Assembly: GCA_028751875.1 (NCBI GenBank)
Contig: CM054134.1
Span: forward strand, 71,655,472 to 71,719,471
DNA from: Rapana venosa
Lineage: Eukaryota; Mollusca; Gastropoda; Neogastropoda; Muricidae
Length of the DNA: 64,000 nt
Direction: 5' to 3'
Position 1 is the stretch's first letter. Each line of letters opens with the position of its first letter. A program made the position numbers and the translations under genes. A model generated the notes under the pieces. That model saw only the letters and a list, made by a program, of their open reading frames with translations. It did no database searches and was not told the DNA's origin. Positions 63,209 through 64,000 of the stretch are shown one piece after another.

Positions 63209-64000
63209 TGCTGGTAGTGACCGCATAGTCCTTTTTTTATGACATCATTTCGTTTGTGATATTATCGTTTTGCAAGAAATGTTGGTTTTGTGTGTGTGTA
63301 TGTGTGTGTGTATAAATTTGTGTGCACGGAGAGTGTGAAATATCTTTATAATGCTCCAAATGTGGATAGGTGTTGGGAAGAGGATTTTTTTTTTTAGAGG
63401 GGGGGTGGGGGTGGGAGTGGTATTTATTTATTTTTTAGGATAACTCCATCCTTTCACACCTATCATGAAACACATGTGTTAATGGACATGTTTTATTCTC
63501 ATTGTGGTCTTTTAAAATTTTTTATTTTTGTATTTGTTTTTTTACTAGAGGATGTTTTTTTTAATCAAAAGTGAAAAGTTTTGAAAATTGCAGTTTTATC
63601 ATTATTGTTATACGATCATAGGTATTTGTAGGCTAGTAAACAAATTACTTTTTTTCTGAGTACAATCAGATATGTCTAGTGCATTCGAAAGACTTGAAAT
63701 AACAGAATACTGTGCATTTTAAAGAATGCCTACAATAAGCTAAACATTAAACAGCATCTCATATTTAAATATGACCACAAAAAAAGAAGACCCTCCCTCC
63801 CTCCCTCCCAAAAGCCTGAAGTGATCAACAGCAGAAAAATCTTTTGCACAAATTCTGATTAGGACTGAAGAATAGGTAATTTGGAAATATCCTTTTCCAA
63901 GTCTTTTGATTCATTGTTTAATTAGTAAAGCTGGAGTGCTGTGTTTTTCAGTGTTCCAGTGCAGTTTCAATAAGAGAGAGAGTTTAGACACAGTGTCAAA
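63209..64000 (+). other. TMEM41A 3' UTR / downstream
   Basis: T-rich, AT-rich sequence with a G-rich patch (63400-63420) and no gene. No AATAAA of convincing context is seen before the window ends; the transcript may end here or beyond. Confidence 0.4.

Overview
The window is eukaryotic nuclear DNA from an animal. It has AT-rich introns, GT-AG splice sites, long CA/CT/AT microsatellites, very long poly-G tracts and dense transposable elements. Gene content is that of an invertebrate metazoan. The mix of tRNA-headed SINEs, L2-like and Jockey/Ingi-like LINEs, TTAA (piggyBac-type) DNA elements and poly-G tracts fits a marine gastropod mollusc best, but that is inference and the species cannot be named.

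Three protein genes were rebuilt exon by exon with phase-consistent junctions. (1) NOP58, + strand, 2116-37138: 15 coding exons, 540 residues, the core protein of box C/D snoRNPs. (2) MALSU1 (RsfS family mitoribosome assembly factor), - strand, 50208-45758: 4 exons, 353 residues. (3) TMEM41A (VTT/DedA-type multi-spanning membrane protein), + strand, 53912-63208: 5 exons, 261 residues, with a GC-AG last intron. A possible orphan exon lies on the - strand at 52639-52876.

The most interesting layer is RNA. NOP58 introns carry nine box C/D snoRNA copies in two families. Family A has six copies, all in intron 2, with a terminal stem that changes in a compensatory way between copies. Family B has one copy in intron 10 and two in intron 11. 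Its D-box guide is complementary to the 18S segment GGTAGTGACGA, the target remembered for vertebrate SNORD70, which also sits in NOP58. The gene for the snoRNP core protein thus also carries its guide RNAs, several per intron.

NOP58 exon 3 is present twice, inside a ~1.4 kb tandem duplication (10734-12153 and 13410-14839). A piggyBac-type transposase relic separates the copies. The relic starts exactly at a TTAA that is still empty in the second copy. This is either a true duplication (the two 53-nt exons cannot both be included in frame) or two haplotypes joined in the assembly.

Layout: 1-2115 repeats and the NOP58 5' region; 2116-37138 NOP58 with introns full of SINEs, LINEs and TTAA elements; 37139-45757 NOP58 3' region and intergenic repeats, including a TTAA element and a tRNA/5S chimeric SINE; 45758-50208 MALSU1; 50209-53911 mostly featureless; 53912-63208 TMEM41A with an L2-like LINE in intron 1; 63209-64000 its 3' region. 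NOP58 and MALSU1 both serve ribosome production (nucleolar and mitochondrial), but nothing shows that they are co-regulated.
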